A stretch of 64,000 nucleotides of DNA from Halogeometricum sp. S1BR25-6 (GCF_031624495.1 NZ_JAMQOP010000001.1:124001-188000), one strand, 5' to 3'; counted from the stretch's first letter, positions 54,325-63,328 are shown. Numbers and translations: made by a program. Notes: generated by a model from the letters alone, not told the origin.

Positions 54325-54504
54325 TTACTCGCCCCAGTCCTCTTCGAGTTCGGGCGCCTCCTCCAGTGTCACGGGGTCGACGGAGACGACTTCCAGTTCC
54401 GCGCCGGTCGCGGGGCTGTCCACGATTTCGCCGACTTCGACGTCGGCGGGGATCTCTATCTCTTCGCCCGTCACCGGGTCTTCCGCGGTAATGGTGTCTG
54501 CCAT
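54325..54504 (-). CDS. lysW: Amino-group carrier protein LysW, cysteine-free
   Basis: A 59-residue protein, too short for most ORF filters. It reads MADTITAEDPVTGEEIEIPA, then DVEVGEIVDSPATGAELEVV and SVDPVTLEEAPELEEDWGE. The C-terminal E-D-W-G-E is the signature by which LysW holds the growing amino acid on its last Glu. The globular part aligns with LysW, but the four zinc cysteines (usually C-x-x-C-G twice) are replaced: DPVTG and DSPATG stand where C-P-x-C-G motifs belong. A TATA box at 54531-54538 is 27 nt before the ATG. It lies directly before argX, the expected partner. Confidence 0.9.
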   Translation of the reverse strand: MADTITAEDPVTGEEIEIPADVEVGEIVDSPATGAELEVVSVDPVTLEEAPELEEDWGE

Positions 54505-54529
54505 TGTACTCCTCGCTCGGCTGTGAGGA

Positions 54530-54538
54530 GACTTAAAC
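54530..54538 (-). promoter_or_regulatory. TATA box of lysW-argXCBDEF operon
   Basis: Minus strand GTTTAAGTC lies about 27-34 nt before the lysW ATG, so the operon message is probably leaderless. argG-argH have their own promoter further right. Confidence 0.55.
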
Positions 54539-54644
54539 CCATCGAACTTATTGGAGAATTGAAACGAACGGAGAGGAATCTATCGGGGGTCAGAAGGTCG
54601 AACGGGCCGAGCGTGCGAAATCGATGTCTGATTTCATATGTTAG

Positions 54645-54661
54645 TTGTCCCCGGACGGGGA
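54645..54661. terminator. Hairpin after argH
   Basis: GTCCCCG and CGGGGAC form a perfect 7-bp stem with a 2-nt loop in the gap between argH and lysW, about 80 nt after the argH stop. It could separate the argGH message from the lysW operon. Confidence 0.4.
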
Positions 54662-54737
54662 CGGTCGTCGCGGCGGTCGCGGAACCGGTCGAAGCGGCTT
54701 CGCGTCGGTGCGGCGCGTGGCGGTCTGCGCGTTCGAG

Positions 54738-56222
54738 TCAGTCACGGGTCATCACCTCTACGTCCGCCGCGAGTCGCTCGGACGCGGCGTCGAGCGCCTC
54801 CCGACGCTCGGCGAGCGCCGACCGGTGGGTGTCGAGGTCCGCCGACGCCTCCTCGAGTTGGGCCGCGACGGCCGCGGGGGCGGGTCCGCCGGCGGAGTCG
54901 CGGCTCTCGACGGAGGCGACCGGGTCGAGCGCTTGCTCCACGTCACTACGGCTCACGTATTCGAAGAGGGACGCATCTAATACGTCCTCCGCGGATGCGT
55001 CAAGTGTTGCGAGGTCCGGCGTTCCGTCCGCCCGTTCGGCGGCGGCGGCGACGACTTCGTGGGCCGTGCGGAACGGCAGGCCGGCCATCGCGAGGGCGTC
55101 CGCAACGCCCGTCGCCGTCGAGAATCCCTCGCCTGCGGCGGTTTCGAGCGTCTCAGCGGGCCACTCGGCCGACGACACCGCACCGGCGGCGACGGCCGTC
55201 GCCTCGGAGACGATATCGACCGTCTCCCAGGCGTGCGGCGTCGCGCGCTGGAGGTCGCGGTTGTACGCGCGCGGGAGGCCCTTCAGCGTCGTCAGGAGGC
55301 CCGAGAGACCCGATGCCGCGTCGCCCGCGACGGCGCGGACGAGTTCGAGCGTGTCGGGGTTGACCTTCTGCGGCATGATCGAAGAGGTCGAGGAGTAGTC
55401 GTCGGACAGTTCCACGAACCCCTTGTTCGAGAAGAGCACGAGGTCCTCCGCGAGACCGGACAGCGCCGTCGCGTGCGTCGCCAGCGCCGACGCGGATTCC
55501 AGCAGGAAGTCGCGCGCCGAGGAGGCGTCCATCGAGTTCCGCAGGACGCCGTCGAACCCGAGCAGGTCGGCCGTGCGCTCTCTATCTATATCGAACGGCG
55601 TCCCGGCGAACGCGGCGGCGCCGAGCGGCGACCGGTTCGTCCGGTCGTAAGCGTCCAAGAGGCGCGCGGTGTCGCGGGCGAACGCCGCCTCGTAGGAGAG
55701 GAGGTAGTGCGCGACGGTCGTCGGCTGTGCGGGCTGTAAGTGCGTGTAGCCCGGCATCACCGTCTCCACCTCCTCCTCGGCGGCCTCGACCAGCGATTTG
55801 CGGAGGGCGAGGGTGGCCTCGATTGCTTCGAAGAGATCCTCGCGCAGGCGGTAGCGGATGCAGGTCGCCACCTCGTCGTTGCGGCTGCGGGCGGTGTGCA
55901 TCTTCCCGCCGTCGGGGCCGATTCGCTCGATGACGGCCGTCTCGATGGCTTCGTGGACGTCCTCGCCGTCGGGGAGGGCGGCGTGGCCCTCCGTTTCCAC
56001 TTCGTCGAGGGCGGCGAGAATCTCGCCGGCCGTCGCCTCTTCGACGATACCCCGTTCGGCGAGCATCACGACGTGCGCGCGGTCCACCGCGAGGTCCGCG
56101 GCGAAGATGCGCTCGTCGGCCGCGAGGCTCGACATGAACCCGCGGGCGGGGCCGCCGCTGAAGCGGTCCCGGCGGACGACGCCCTCGCCCTCGTTCTCGC
56201 CGCCGTCGTGATTCTCGCTCAT
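54738..56222 (-). CDS. argH: Argininosuccinate lyase
   Basis: A 494-residue member of the fumarase/aspartase superfamily; it splits argininosuccinate into arginine and fumarate. HTARSRNDEVATCIRY (about 108-123) and the family signature SSIMPQKVNPDTLELVR (about 279-295), containing the flexible catalytic loop serine, are intact. PGYTHLQPAQPTTVAHYLL near 158 holds the T-H catalytic pair. ATG at 56222 is 4 nt after the argG stop, so both are co-transcribed. Confidence 0.95.
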   Translation of the reverse strand: MSENHDGGENEGEGVVRRDRFSGGPARGFMSSLAADERIFAADLAVDRAHVVMLAERGIVEEATAGEILAALDEVETEGHAALPDGEDVHEAIETAVIERIGPDGGKMHTARSRNDEVATCIRYRLREDLFEAIEATLALRKSLVEAAEEEVETVMPGYTHLQPAQPTTVAHYLLSYEAAFARDTARLLDAYDRTNRSPLGAAAFAGTPFDIDRERTADLLGFDGVLRNSMDASSARDFLLESASALATHATALSGLAEDLVLFSNKGFVELSDDYSSTSSIMPQKVNPDTLELVRAVAGDAASGLSGLLTTLKGLPRAYNRDLQRATPHAWETVDIVSEATAVAAGAVSSAEWPAETLETAAGEGFSTATGVADALAMAGLPFRTAHEVVAAAAERADGTPDLATLDASAEDVLDASLFEYVSRSDVEQALDPVASVESRDSAGGPAPAAVAAQLEEASADLDTHRSALAERREALDAASERLAADVEVMTRD

Positions 56223-56226
56223 CCGT

Positions 56227-57477
56227 CTACTCGTCCTCGTCCTCGCTCGCGTCCGCGTCCGACCCGCCGTCGCTGGCGAGTTCGGGTTTGTCCTTCGAGG
56301 CGTTCTCTATCGCGGCGTTGGCGAGACGCGACTGGAAGCCGTGGTACTTCGCGACGCCGGTGGCGTCCTCCTGCGTGATTCCGCCGACCGTCTTCGTGTT
56401 GAACGAGGCGGCCTCCTCGGAGTAGACGGCGAACTCGGACTCGCGGGCCACGGGGCGGGCGCGGCCGCCGTCGAACTTGATGGTGACGGTGCCCGTCACG
56501 CGCGTCTGCGTCTCCGCGATGAAGCCTTCGAGCGCCTTCACGAACGGCGCGTCGATGAGACCCTGGTAGCCCTTGTTGGCCCACTGCTGGTCTATCTGCG
56601 CTTTGAAGTCGCGCTCTTCTTTCGTCAAGACGAGCTGTTCGAGGCCCTCGTGGGCGGTCAGAAGCGTCGTCGCTGCCGGGTGCTCGTAGTTCTCGCGCAC
56701 CTTCAGCCCGAGCATGCGGTCTTCCATCATGTCCGTGCGACCGACGCCGTACTGGCCGGCGAGGTCGTTCACGTGTTCGATGAGGTCGGCCGGGTCCATC
56801 TCCTCCCCGTCGACGGCGACGGGGTAGCCGTTCTCGAACTCGATTTCGACCGTTCCGGTCTCGCCCGTCGGCGCCTCGGTCCACTCGTAGATGTCCTCCG
56901 GCGGGATGTAGCTCGGGTCCTCCAGTTGGCCGCCCTCGATGGAACGACTCCAGAGGTTCGTATCGATGGACCAGACGCCGTCGTTGCCGGCCTGCACCGG
57001 CAGGTCGTGCTCGTCGGCGTACTGCTTTTCCCACTCGCGGGTGAGGCCCATCTCGCGGACGGGCGCGACGACCTCCAGGTCGGAGGAGCGCCAGATGGCC
57101 TCGAAACGGAGTTGGTCGTTACCCTTCCCGGTGCACCCGTGCGCGAGGGCGTCGCAGCCCTCTTCCTGTGCGACTTCGAGGATGGCCTGCGCGATGACCG
57201 GACGCGCCAGCGCCGTCCCGAGGGGGTAGCCCTGGTACGTCGCGTTCGCGCGAACGGAGTCGAAACAGAGGTCCGCGAACTCGTCTTTCGCGTCGACGAC
57301 GTGGATGTCCAGTCCGTGCGCGTCCGCCGTCTGCTTTGCCTCCTCGAACTCCGATTCGGGCTGGCCGACGTCGACGGTGACGCCGACGACTTCGTCGTAC
57401 CCGTACTCTTCCTGCAGCAGTGAGACGCAAACCGTCGTGTCCAGTCCGCCGCTGAACGCGAGTGCCACGCTTGTCAT
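56227..57477 (-). CDS. argG: Argininosuccinate synthase
   Basis: A 416-residue ATP-dependent synthetase that joins citrulline and aspartate. The PP-loop LAFSGGLDTTVCVSLL (about 7-22) and HGCTGKGNDQLRFE (about 115-128) are present; TLYVG-like citrulline contacts are replaced by the family's GNDGVWSIDTNLWSRSIEGG. The ATG at 57477 (MTSVALAFSGG) is preferred over one three codons upstream because the synthase fold begins immediately. A TATA at about 57506-57514 (minus strand) is 30-37 nt upstream. It is the first gene of the arg run. Confidence 0.95.
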   Translation of the reverse strand: MTSVALAFSGGLDTTVCVSLLQEEYGYDEVVGVTVDVGQPESEFEEAKQTADAHGLDIHVVDAKDEFADLCFDSVRANATYQGYPLGTALARPVIAQAILEVAQEEGCDALAHGCTGKGNDQLRFEAIWRSSDLEVVAPVREMGLTREWEKQYADEHDLPVQAGNDGVWSIDTNLWSRSIEGGQLEDPSYIPPEDIYEWTEAPTGETGTVEIEFENGYPVAVDGEEMDPADLIEHVNDLAGQYGVGRTDMMEDRMLGLKVRENYEHPAATTLLTAHEGLEQLVLTKEERDFKAQIDQQWANKGYQGLIDAPFVKALEGFIAETQTRVTGTVTIKFDGGRARPVARESEFAVYSEEAASFNTKTVGGITQEDATGVAKYHGFQSRLANAAIENASKDKPELASDGGSDADASEDEDE

Positions 57478-57505
57478 ATACCTCACTGTGGCCGTTCGGG
57501 GTTGA

Positions 57506-57515
57506 TAAATTACAC
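57506..57515 (-). promoter_or_regulatory. TATA box of argGH
   Basis: Minus-strand TAATTTATCA in a GC-rich region, 29-38 nt before the argG ATG. Confidence 0.55.
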
Positions 57516-57833
57516 GGTGTTAAGTTCCGAAATCAAGAGGTAGAGATGCCTATACGGGAGCTGAGCGCTTTCGAGTTTTCCAACAAGCGGTCGAGATGTA
57601 GTGTGTAGTAGGCCCTAAAGGGCCGGTCGTCGCGGTCGTCGGACGCCGACGGGGCGCGCCGGGAGAGAAACCGTCGTTGCGGGCGCCGAGACGCCCGGAC
57701 GCGCGGCTCCCGACCCGCCGCGAACGGCGACCGCCGAGACCCGCGTCATTGCGATATCTCATCGAGTACGTCCTATTAAATTCTTTCGAGAATGCAAGGG
57801 TTGCCTCCCGAGCGGCGACCGACGCGGGTCGAT
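57516..57833. other. Intergenic region between khtU and argG
   Basis: About 320 nt with no credible gene. It contains the stem GGCCCT-AA-AGGGCC at 57611-57624, possibly the terminator of the leftward khtTU transcript, and an AT-rich patch at 57768-57790 (TATTAAATTCTTT). I see no tRNA or repeat here. Confidence 0.45.
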
Positions 57834-59045
57834 TTATCCGCCCGTCGGCTCGCTCCGCTCCTCCCCGTCGCGGAAGACGCGCCGTTCGATGACCGAGGAC
57901 TGACCCATCAGAACCGTTCCGAGCATGCTCATCAGGAGGACGTAGCCGACGGCGAACGCGGGGATAATCTCCCGCATGACGGGCGTCGACCCGCTCGCGG
58001 CGAGCGCCGCGATGACGAGCGAGAACTCCCCGCGCGGCACCATCCCGAGACCCGCCCGGAGCGACCGACGCTCCGAGAGGTCGTAGACGCGGCCCCCGAG
58101 ATAGCCCGACAGCACCTTCGCCGGCGTCGTGAGGACGACGGCGAGGACGAGGGGGACGGCCGCCGCGGCCAACAGCGTCGGGTCGGTTCCGACGCCGATC
58201 CAGAAGAAGAACACGGCGCCGAACACGTCGCGGATGGGGCTGAGGCGGCGCTCTATCTTCTCGCGGTGTCCGCTCGTCGCGAAACCCATCCCGACGAAGA
58301 ACGCCGCGACGGCCTCGCTCACGCCGAGCGCAAGCGCCGCGCCCGAGATGGGGACGACGACGGCCAGCGTCCGCAGCACGAACGCCTCCTGTCCGGCGCC
58401 GCCGAGGAGGCGAGCGAACAGCGACGTCCCGTACTGGACGGCCAAGAGGAGCAGTCCCAGGAAGCCGAACGCGACCGCCAGCGACTGGACGATGCTCCCC
58501 GTCCCGGCGTCGGCGCCGCCGAGCACCAGCGAGGTGACGACCGCGAGGTAGACGGCGATGAAGAGGTCCTCGAAGACGAGCGTCCCCAACAGCGGTTCGG
58601 CCTCCGGGTTGGCGATCCAGCCGAGGTCGATGAGCGACTTCGTGATGATTGCGCTGGAGGAGATGTAGACGATGCCGCCGAGGAGGAGCGACTCCACCAG
58701 CGACCACCCGAGGACGAGACCGATGGCGACACCTATCGGGAGGTTCACGACGAGGTCGACGACGCCGGCGCGCGTTATCTGCGTGCGCGACTCCAGTAGT
58801 CGGTCGAGGCTGAACTCCAGTCCGAGGAAAAACAGGAGGAGGACGATACCCACCTCCGCAAGCAGCGTCACTATCTCGCCGTTCGGGACGTACGGCAGTC
58901 CGAATCGCCCGGCGACGAACGGGCCGGAGAGGACGCCGCCGACGACGTACAGGGGGATGACGGACAGGCCGAGACGAAGCGCGATGGCACCGGTGACGGC
59001 GAGGACGACGAACAGATGGCCGAGTTCGAGGAGCGCCGCCGCCAT
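57834..59045 (-). CDS. khtU: Cation/proton antiporter, KhtU/KefB type (CPA2)
   Basis: A 403-residue CPA2 antiporter with about twelve helices. LFFLGLEFSLDRLLESR near 90 and YISSSAIITKSLIDLG near 142 are family hallmarks; VFEDLFIAVYLAV contains the conserved acidic residue, and the GMVPRGEFSLVIAAL late motif is typical of KefB. Its ATG at 59045 overlaps the stop of the TrkA-C gene (TGATG), so it is coupled to a regulator: the KhtTU potassium efflux arrangement. The upstream in-frame ATG is inside khtT. It probably exports K+ in exchange for H+. Confidence 0.88.
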   Translation of the reverse strand: MAAALLELGHLFVVLAVTGAIALRLGLSVIPLYVVGGVLSGPFVAGRFGLPYVPNGEIVTLLAEVGIVLLLFFLGLEFSLDRLLESRTQITRAGVVDLVVNLPIGVAIGLVLGWSLVESLLLGGIVYISSSAIITKSLIDLGWIANPEAEPLLGTLVFEDLFIAVYLAVVTSLVLGGADAGTGSIVQSLAVAFGFLGLLLLAVQYGTSLFARLLGGAGQEAFVLRTLAVVVPISGAALALGVSEAVAAFFVGMGFATSGHREKIERRLSPIRDVFGAVFFFWIGVGTDPTLLAAAAVPLVLAVVLTTPAKVLSGYLGGRVYDLSERRSLRAGLGMVPRGEFSLVIAALAASGSTPVMREIIPAFAVGYVLLMSMLGTVLMGQSSVIERRVFRDGEERSEPTGG

Positions 59046-59530
59046 CAGTCGCCGCGCACCATCGACGCCACGTCTCGGCACGCCTCGGACGGTCCGATGA
59101 GAATCAGCGTGTCGCCGGCTTCGAGGGTGGCGTCACCGCCGGGCGAGACGATCACTCGGTCGCCGCGTTCGATGGCGATGACGGACGCGCCGGTCGCCTG
59201 TCTGAGGTCCGAATCGGCGAGCGTCTTCCCCGCCACGGGGGAGTCCTCGCCGACCTCGACCCACTCCAACATCGTGTCGCCGCCGAGGAGCGTCTCTATC
59301 TTGTCAGTCTGGACGGGTTGGAAGTACGCCCCCTCCAACAGGGTCCCGACCTGTCTGGCGAGTTGGTCGGAGAGTTCGAATAGCTTCTCCGAGTCGCTGT
59401 CGGCGTCCGCCCGGCGGAACACCTCTCGCTTTCCGCTGTTGTGCGTCACGATGACGAGGCGGGCGCCGTCGCCCAGTTCGACCTCGTGCTTCTTTCCGAC
59501 ACCCGGAAGGTCGCTCTCGTAGACAGTCAC
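59045..59530 (-). CDS. khtT: TrkA-C domain regulatory protein, KhtT-like
   Basis: A 161-residue soluble protein. The N-terminal half (about 1-75) has MTVYESDLPGVGKKHEVELG. The C-terminal half is an RCK_C/TrkA-C domain with WVEVGEDSPVAGKTLADSDLRQATGASVIAIERGD. YESDLPGVG is a KhtT-type start. KhtT gates the KhtU antiporter in response to pH and nucleotide. The 1-nt overlap with khtU supports a functional pair. Confidence 0.85.
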   Translation of the reverse strand: MTVYESDLPGVGKKHEVELGDGARLVIVTHNSGKREVFRRADADSDSEKLFELSDQLARQVGTLLEGAYFQPVQTDKIETLLGGDTMLEWVEVGEDSPVAGKTLADSDLRQATGASVIAIERGDRVIVSPGGDATLEAGDTLILIGPSEACRDVASMVRGD

Positions 59531-59611
59531 GGGCGAACTTCGACGCCGGGCGACAAAAGCGCTCCCCGACGCGGCGGGTGCTCCTCCGCCCCCTCTTCTC
59601 CCCGCTCCCCT

Positions 59612-60238
59612 TCACACCGCCGAGATGCCGACGACCCACAGTACGGCGGCCATCGCCACGCACGCCGCGGGCGGGATGGAGGCGTTGTCGTCGATGACGT
59701 AGCCGCGGACGACCGGTTTCATCCCGTCGGCGACCGTCGCGCCCGCCGACCCCGCGACGGCGGCGACGAGACCGGCCGCGCCCGCGACGGGGTAGAGGAC
59801 GGGGACGCTGACGGCCAGACAGACCAGGAACATCGCGGCCAGCGTCCCGAGTTGCTTGAACTCGTCCGCCTCGCGCGTCCGCCCGAGCAGTCCGCTCACC
59901 GGGTCGCCGACGGCGAGCATCAACATCCCCGGCACCGCCACGTACGGTTCGAAGACGAGGACGACGGCGGTCATGCTGTACATGTACAGCGCGTAGCCCG
60001 CGAGGTTCGTCTGCTCGTACGACCGGGTGAGTTCGTCGTATATCGCCCAGTCGAGGCCGGCGCGGAGGCGCAGGAATTCCAAGACGCTGACGGCGGCCGA
60101 CAGCAGGAGCATCAGGAGGGTGAGTTGCCGCCACGAGATGACGTCGAAGAGGTAGGCGAGCGGGACGGTTGCGCCGCTGACGTGGACGAGGCGACGCTTG
60201 ACCTCGCTCTTCGAGAGCGAGGAGAGGCGGGGGGGCAC
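59612..60238 (-). CDS. Dolichol kinase / CTP-dependent polyprenol kinase-like membrane protein
   Basis: A 208-residue membrane protein with about six hydrophobic segments. SEVKRRLVHVSGATVPLAYL at the start and the GDPVSGLLGR and GSAGATVADGMKPVV boxes resemble the SEC59/DGK1/VTE5 family, CTP-dependent kinases of polyprenols or diacylglycerol. Dolichol phosphate is needed for archaeal glycosylation. The start is a GTG at 60238, 6 nt after the glyS stop, so it is co-transcribed. Kinase activity is inference. Confidence 0.75.
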   Translation of the reverse strand: MPPRLSSLSKSEVKRRLVHVSGATVPLAYLFDVISWRQLTLLMLLLSAAVSVLEFLRLRAGLDWAIYDELTRSYEQTNLAGYALYMYSMTAVVLVFEPYVAVPGMLMLAVGDPVSGLLGRTREADEFKQLGTLAAMFLVCLAVSVPVLYPVAGAAGLVAAVAGSAGATVADGMKPVVRGYVIDDNASIPPAACVAMAAVLWVVGISAV

Positions 60239-60244
60239 CGTCCC

Positions 60245-62035
60245 TCAGGCGTCCGCTAGCTCGTCGTACTCGTCGGCCAGTTCGTCGAACGTCCGGTCGC
60301 CGCGCCGCACGGCACCGAGTTCGTCGGCGAGGGCGCCGACGGGCGCGCGGACCTGCCGGCCGGAGTCGCGTTCGCGGATGGTGACGGTGGTCTCGCCGCC
60401 GCCCTCGAGTCCGTCGCGGTCGACGGTGACGCAGAACGGCGTGCCGACCTCGTCCTGCCGGCGGTAGCGGCGGCCGATGCTGCCGGAGTCGTCGTAGACG
60501 ACGGAAAACCCGGCCGCGCGGAGGTCCGCGACGATGTCGTCCGCGAGGTCGACCAGTTCGTCGACGTTGCTCACGAGGGGGAACACGCCCACGTCGCGGG
60601 GGGCGACGCCCGGCGACAAGGAGAGATACATCCGCTCCTCGCCGTCGACCTCGTCCTCCTCGTACGCGTGCGCGAGGAGGGTGTACACCGTCCGGTCGAC
60701 GCCGAAGGAGGGTTCGACGACGTGCGGCGTGATGTGTTCGCCGCTGATGGTCTGCTCCTCGACGGCGAAGTTCGCCACGTCCGTCGGGACGGCGAACTCC
60801 TCGCCGTCCGCCTCGACGGTCACGCTCTCGCCTTCGAACGCCTCGGGGTCGCGTTCGGCCAACGACTCCAGCGCCTCCTTCACGTCGCCGGCGGCGCCGC
60901 CGAACTCGGGACCGAGGACGGACATGTCGGGGTCGACGACGGCGCGTTCGACCGTCTCGGGTTCGTCGTACTGCCGAAAGACGGTGAAGTCGTCGTCGGC
61001 GTGTTCGCCGTGCTTCGAGAGGTCGTAGTCCGAGCGATACGAGAAGCCCGCAATCTCTATCCAGTCGCCGTCCACCTCGCTCTCGGCGTCCCAGCAGTCC
61101 GACGAGTAGTGGGCGCGTTCGCCCGCGAGATGCTGGCGGAACCGGAAGCGGTCCATGTCGACGCCGATTCGCTCGTACCACTCCTGTGCGATGCCGAGGA
61201 AGTAGCCTAACCACGCGTTGCCGATTACGCCCTCCTCGACGGCGTCGCCGACGGTCTTCTCGACGTAGTCGCCGTCCTCTCTCTCCTGTTCGGTCGCCGG
61301 GTAGAGCAGCAGTTCGACGTCCTCGACGGCCGAGAGGTCCGGTTCGTCTCGCTCGGGGTCGATGAACTGCTCCAACTCCGCCTGCGTGAACTCGCGCGTG
61401 CGGACGATACTCTTGCGCGGGGAGATTTCGTTGCGGTAGGCCCGACCCACCTGCGTCACGCCGAACGGGAGGCGGTTGCGCGCGTACTCCTTGATACGGG
61501 GGAACTCCACGAAGATGCCCTGCGCCGTCTCCGGGCGGAGGTAGCCGGGCGTGGAGGACCCGGGGCCGATGTTCGTCTCGAACATGAGGTTGAAGTTCGT
61601 CACCGACTGGCCGGCGAGGTCCGCGCCGCAGTTCGGACAGACGAGTTCGAGGCTGGCTATCTCCTCGGCCGCCTCTTCGAGCGAGAGCGTCTCGGCGTCC
61701 TCCATCTCCGAGTTGTCCTCGATGAGATGGTCCGCGCGGTGTGACTCGCCGCACTCGGCACACTCGACGAGCATGTCGTCGAAGCCGTCGAGGTGACCGG
61801 ACGCCTCGAAGACGGGTTCGGGCATGATGGTCGGGGCGTCTATCTCCATGTTGCCCTCCTGGGTCGCGAAGCGGTCGCGCCAGGCGTCCTCGACGTTGGA
61901 CTTCAGCGCGGCGCCCTGCGGGCCGTAGGTGTAGAACCCCGAGGCGCCGCCGTAGGCGTCGCTGGACCCGAAGTAGTAGCCGCGGCGCTTCGCCAGTTCA
62001 GTGAGGCGTTCGCCCTCGGTTCGGTCCTCAGCCAT
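60245..62035 (-). CDS. glyS: Glycyl-tRNA synthetase
   Basis: A 596-residue class II aminoacyl-tRNA synthetase of the archaeal/eukaryotic alpha2 type. Motif 1 is in AALKSNVEDAWRDRF, motif 2 in FGVTQVGRAYRNEISPRKSIVRTREFTQAE (split about 160-190) and motif 3 in GVDRTVYTLLAHA. A C4 zinc ligand set (VECAECGE, LVCPNCGADL) lies near 97-150. The C-terminal anticodon-binding domain follows, with DDSGSIGRRYRRQDEVGTPF. The ATG at 62035 overlaps the CBS gene stop by 1 nt. Large and complete. Confidence 0.97.
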   Translation of the reverse strand: MAEDRTEGERLTELAKRRGYYFGSSDAYGGASGFYTYGPQGAALKSNVEDAWRDRFATQEGNMEIDAPTIMPEPVFEASGHLDGFDDMLVECAECGESHRADHLIEDNSEMEDAETLSLEEAAEEIASLELVCPNCGADLAGQSVTNFNLMFETNIGPGSSTPGYLRPETAQGIFVEFPRIKEYARNRLPFGVTQVGRAYRNEISPRKSIVRTREFTQAELEQFIDPERDEPDLSAVEDVELLLYPATEQEREDGDYVEKTVGDAVEEGVIGNAWLGYFLGIAQEWYERIGVDMDRFRFRQHLAGERAHYSSDCWDAESEVDGDWIEIAGFSYRSDYDLSKHGEHADDDFTVFRQYDEPETVERAVVDPDMSVLGPEFGGAAGDVKEALESLAERDPEAFEGESVTVEADGEEFAVPTDVANFAVEEQTISGEHITPHVVEPSFGVDRTVYTLLAHAYEEDEVDGEERMYLSLSPGVAPRDVGVFPLVSNVDELVDLADDIVADLRAAGFSVVYDDSGSIGRRYRRQDEVGTPFCVTVDRDGLEGGGETTVTIRERDSGRQVRAPVGALADELGAVRRGDRTFDELADEYDELADA

Positions 62036-62880
62036 TACAGCGCCTCCAAGAGGTCCACGTCGCGGACGATGCCGACGAGTTGGTCGCCGCTGACGAGCGG
62101 TATCTGCTCGATGTCCTCGGTTATCATCGCCTGGGCCGCCTCGATTGCGGAGGTGCGCTTGGAGACGGTCACCATCTCGGTGCTCATGAACGACGAGACG
62201 GGTTCGGTCGGAATCTCGACGTTCCGGGTGGGGATGTAGCGACTGCCGACGGCCTTGATGCCCTCCCACATCCACTCGTTGTCCTGACTCGCCATCGACT
62301 CGCCCGTCTCCTCTTCGCCCTCGACGACGCGGGCGACGTCGATGATGTCGACTTCGGTGAGGATACCGGACATGGTGCCGTCGTCGTCGAGTGCGACGGC
62401 GTAGGGGACGTTCGCGTAGAATATCTCGCGCTCGGCGACGGTCAGCGGCGACCCCTCGTACGTCGTGTTCACGTCGCGGGAGGCGACGTCGGCGGCGTTG
62501 GCGTCGAGTTCGACTTCGCCGCGAGCGATGGAGCGAATCACGTCCGTGACAGTGATGATGCCCTCCAGTCTGCCGTCGACGACGGGGATGCGGCGAGAAC
62601 CCTCCTCGACCATGAGGCGGGCAACCTCTTCGACGCTGGTGTCGGCCGTCGCCGTCGGCACCTCGTGCATCAGGACGGCGAGTTGGTCCTCGTCGGGGTG
62701 TTCGATGAGGTCCTCGCGGGTGACGAGGCCGCGAAACGCCTCTCCGTCGTCGGTCTGTTTGACGACCGGCACGGAGGAGAAGCCGCGCTCTTGGAGGTAC
62801 TCCAGCACGTCGTCGCGGGTGCCGGGGAGTTCCACGGTCACCACGTCCTCTCGCGGCGTCATCGCGTCGGCTACGTTCAT
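62035..62880 (-). CDS. CBS-domain protein, four CBS repeats
   Basis: A 281-residue soluble protein made of four CBS motifs, two Bateman modules: MNVADAMTPREDVVTVEL, LMHEVPTATADTSVEEVARL, DVNTTYEGSPLTVAERE and FMSTEMVTVSKRTSAIEAA. Each module probably binds an adenine nucleotide. There is no catalytic or membrane domain, so it acts as a sensor or regulator. It is the first gene of the leftward glyS run and starts with the standard ATG at 62880. Partner unknown. Confidence 0.9.
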   Translation of the reverse strand: MNVADAMTPREDVVTVELPGTRDDVLEYLQERGFSSVPVVKQTDDGEAFRGLVTREDLIEHPDEDQLAVLMHEVPTATADTSVEEVARLMVEEGSRRIPVVDGRLEGIITVTDVIRSIARGEVELDANAADVASRDVNTTYEGSPLTVAEREIFYANVPYAVALDDDGTMSGILTEVDIIDVARVVEGEEETGESMASQDNEWMWEGIKAVGSRYIPTRNVEIPTEPVSSFMSTEMVTVSKRTSAIEAAQAMITEDIEQIPLVSGDQLVGIVRDVDLLEAL

Positions 62881-63130
62881 ACCCCGTCGTACTTGCCGCC
62901 TCCTCTTGTAGTCTGCGAAGGTCTGCGGCGCGCTCCCGCGGCCGTCTGGCGGCCAGCGACGCCGCGACGGTTCCGGAGAGGTGGGAACGGGAACCGTCCC
63001 GACGGATGACCCGACGACGGTGCGCCGGCCGTCCGCCGATACAGGCGCTCACCGGCACGCCGTCCCGAAACTCGTCCGAATCGACGGCGAACGGTCGGAT
63101 TCTGCGGGTCGTTCACCCCGTTCCGACGCG

Positions 63131-63138
63131 TTTATGTA
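63131..63138 (+). promoter_or_regulatory. TATA box of 55-aa gene
   Basis: TTTATGTA lies 23-30 nt before the ATG at 63161. Confidence 0.6.
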
Positions 63139-63160
63139 TGGTTGTTACACAGTATCATAC

Positions 63161-63328
63161 ATGACGCCGAATGCGACGGCTGCGTCCGACGCGTCGCGCG
63201 CCGAGGTGATGGCCTCGGTGGACTCCACCCCCTCCCGTTCGGAGTTCATTATCGCGGACGTCTCCTGCGACGACGCGTGGCTCTCGATGTGCGAGACCGA
63301 GGCGCCGTCGCTTCGAGACTGGGCCTGA
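63161..63328 (+). CDS. Small conserved haloarchaeal protein, 55 aa
   Basis: It reads MTPNATAASDASRAEVMASV and continues with SEFIIADVSCDDAWLSMCE and EAPSLRDWA. No motif of known function; there are two cysteines and a Trp at its end. The same short pattern (F-I-I-A-D-V-S...D-A-W-L) is one I associate with haloarchaeal small proteins of unknown function. A strong TATA 25-30 nt upstream and a clean ATG support expression; the upstream in-frame codons belong to the untranslated region. Confidence 0.65.
   Translation: MTPNATAASDASRAEVMASVDSTPSRSEFIIADVSCDDAWLSMCETEAPSLRDWA

Noticed and set aside
54600-54650. 15-codon frame MKSDIDFARSARSTF on the minus strand after argH
   Set aside because: It has no promoter or ribosome site and sits beside a terminator-like hairpin.
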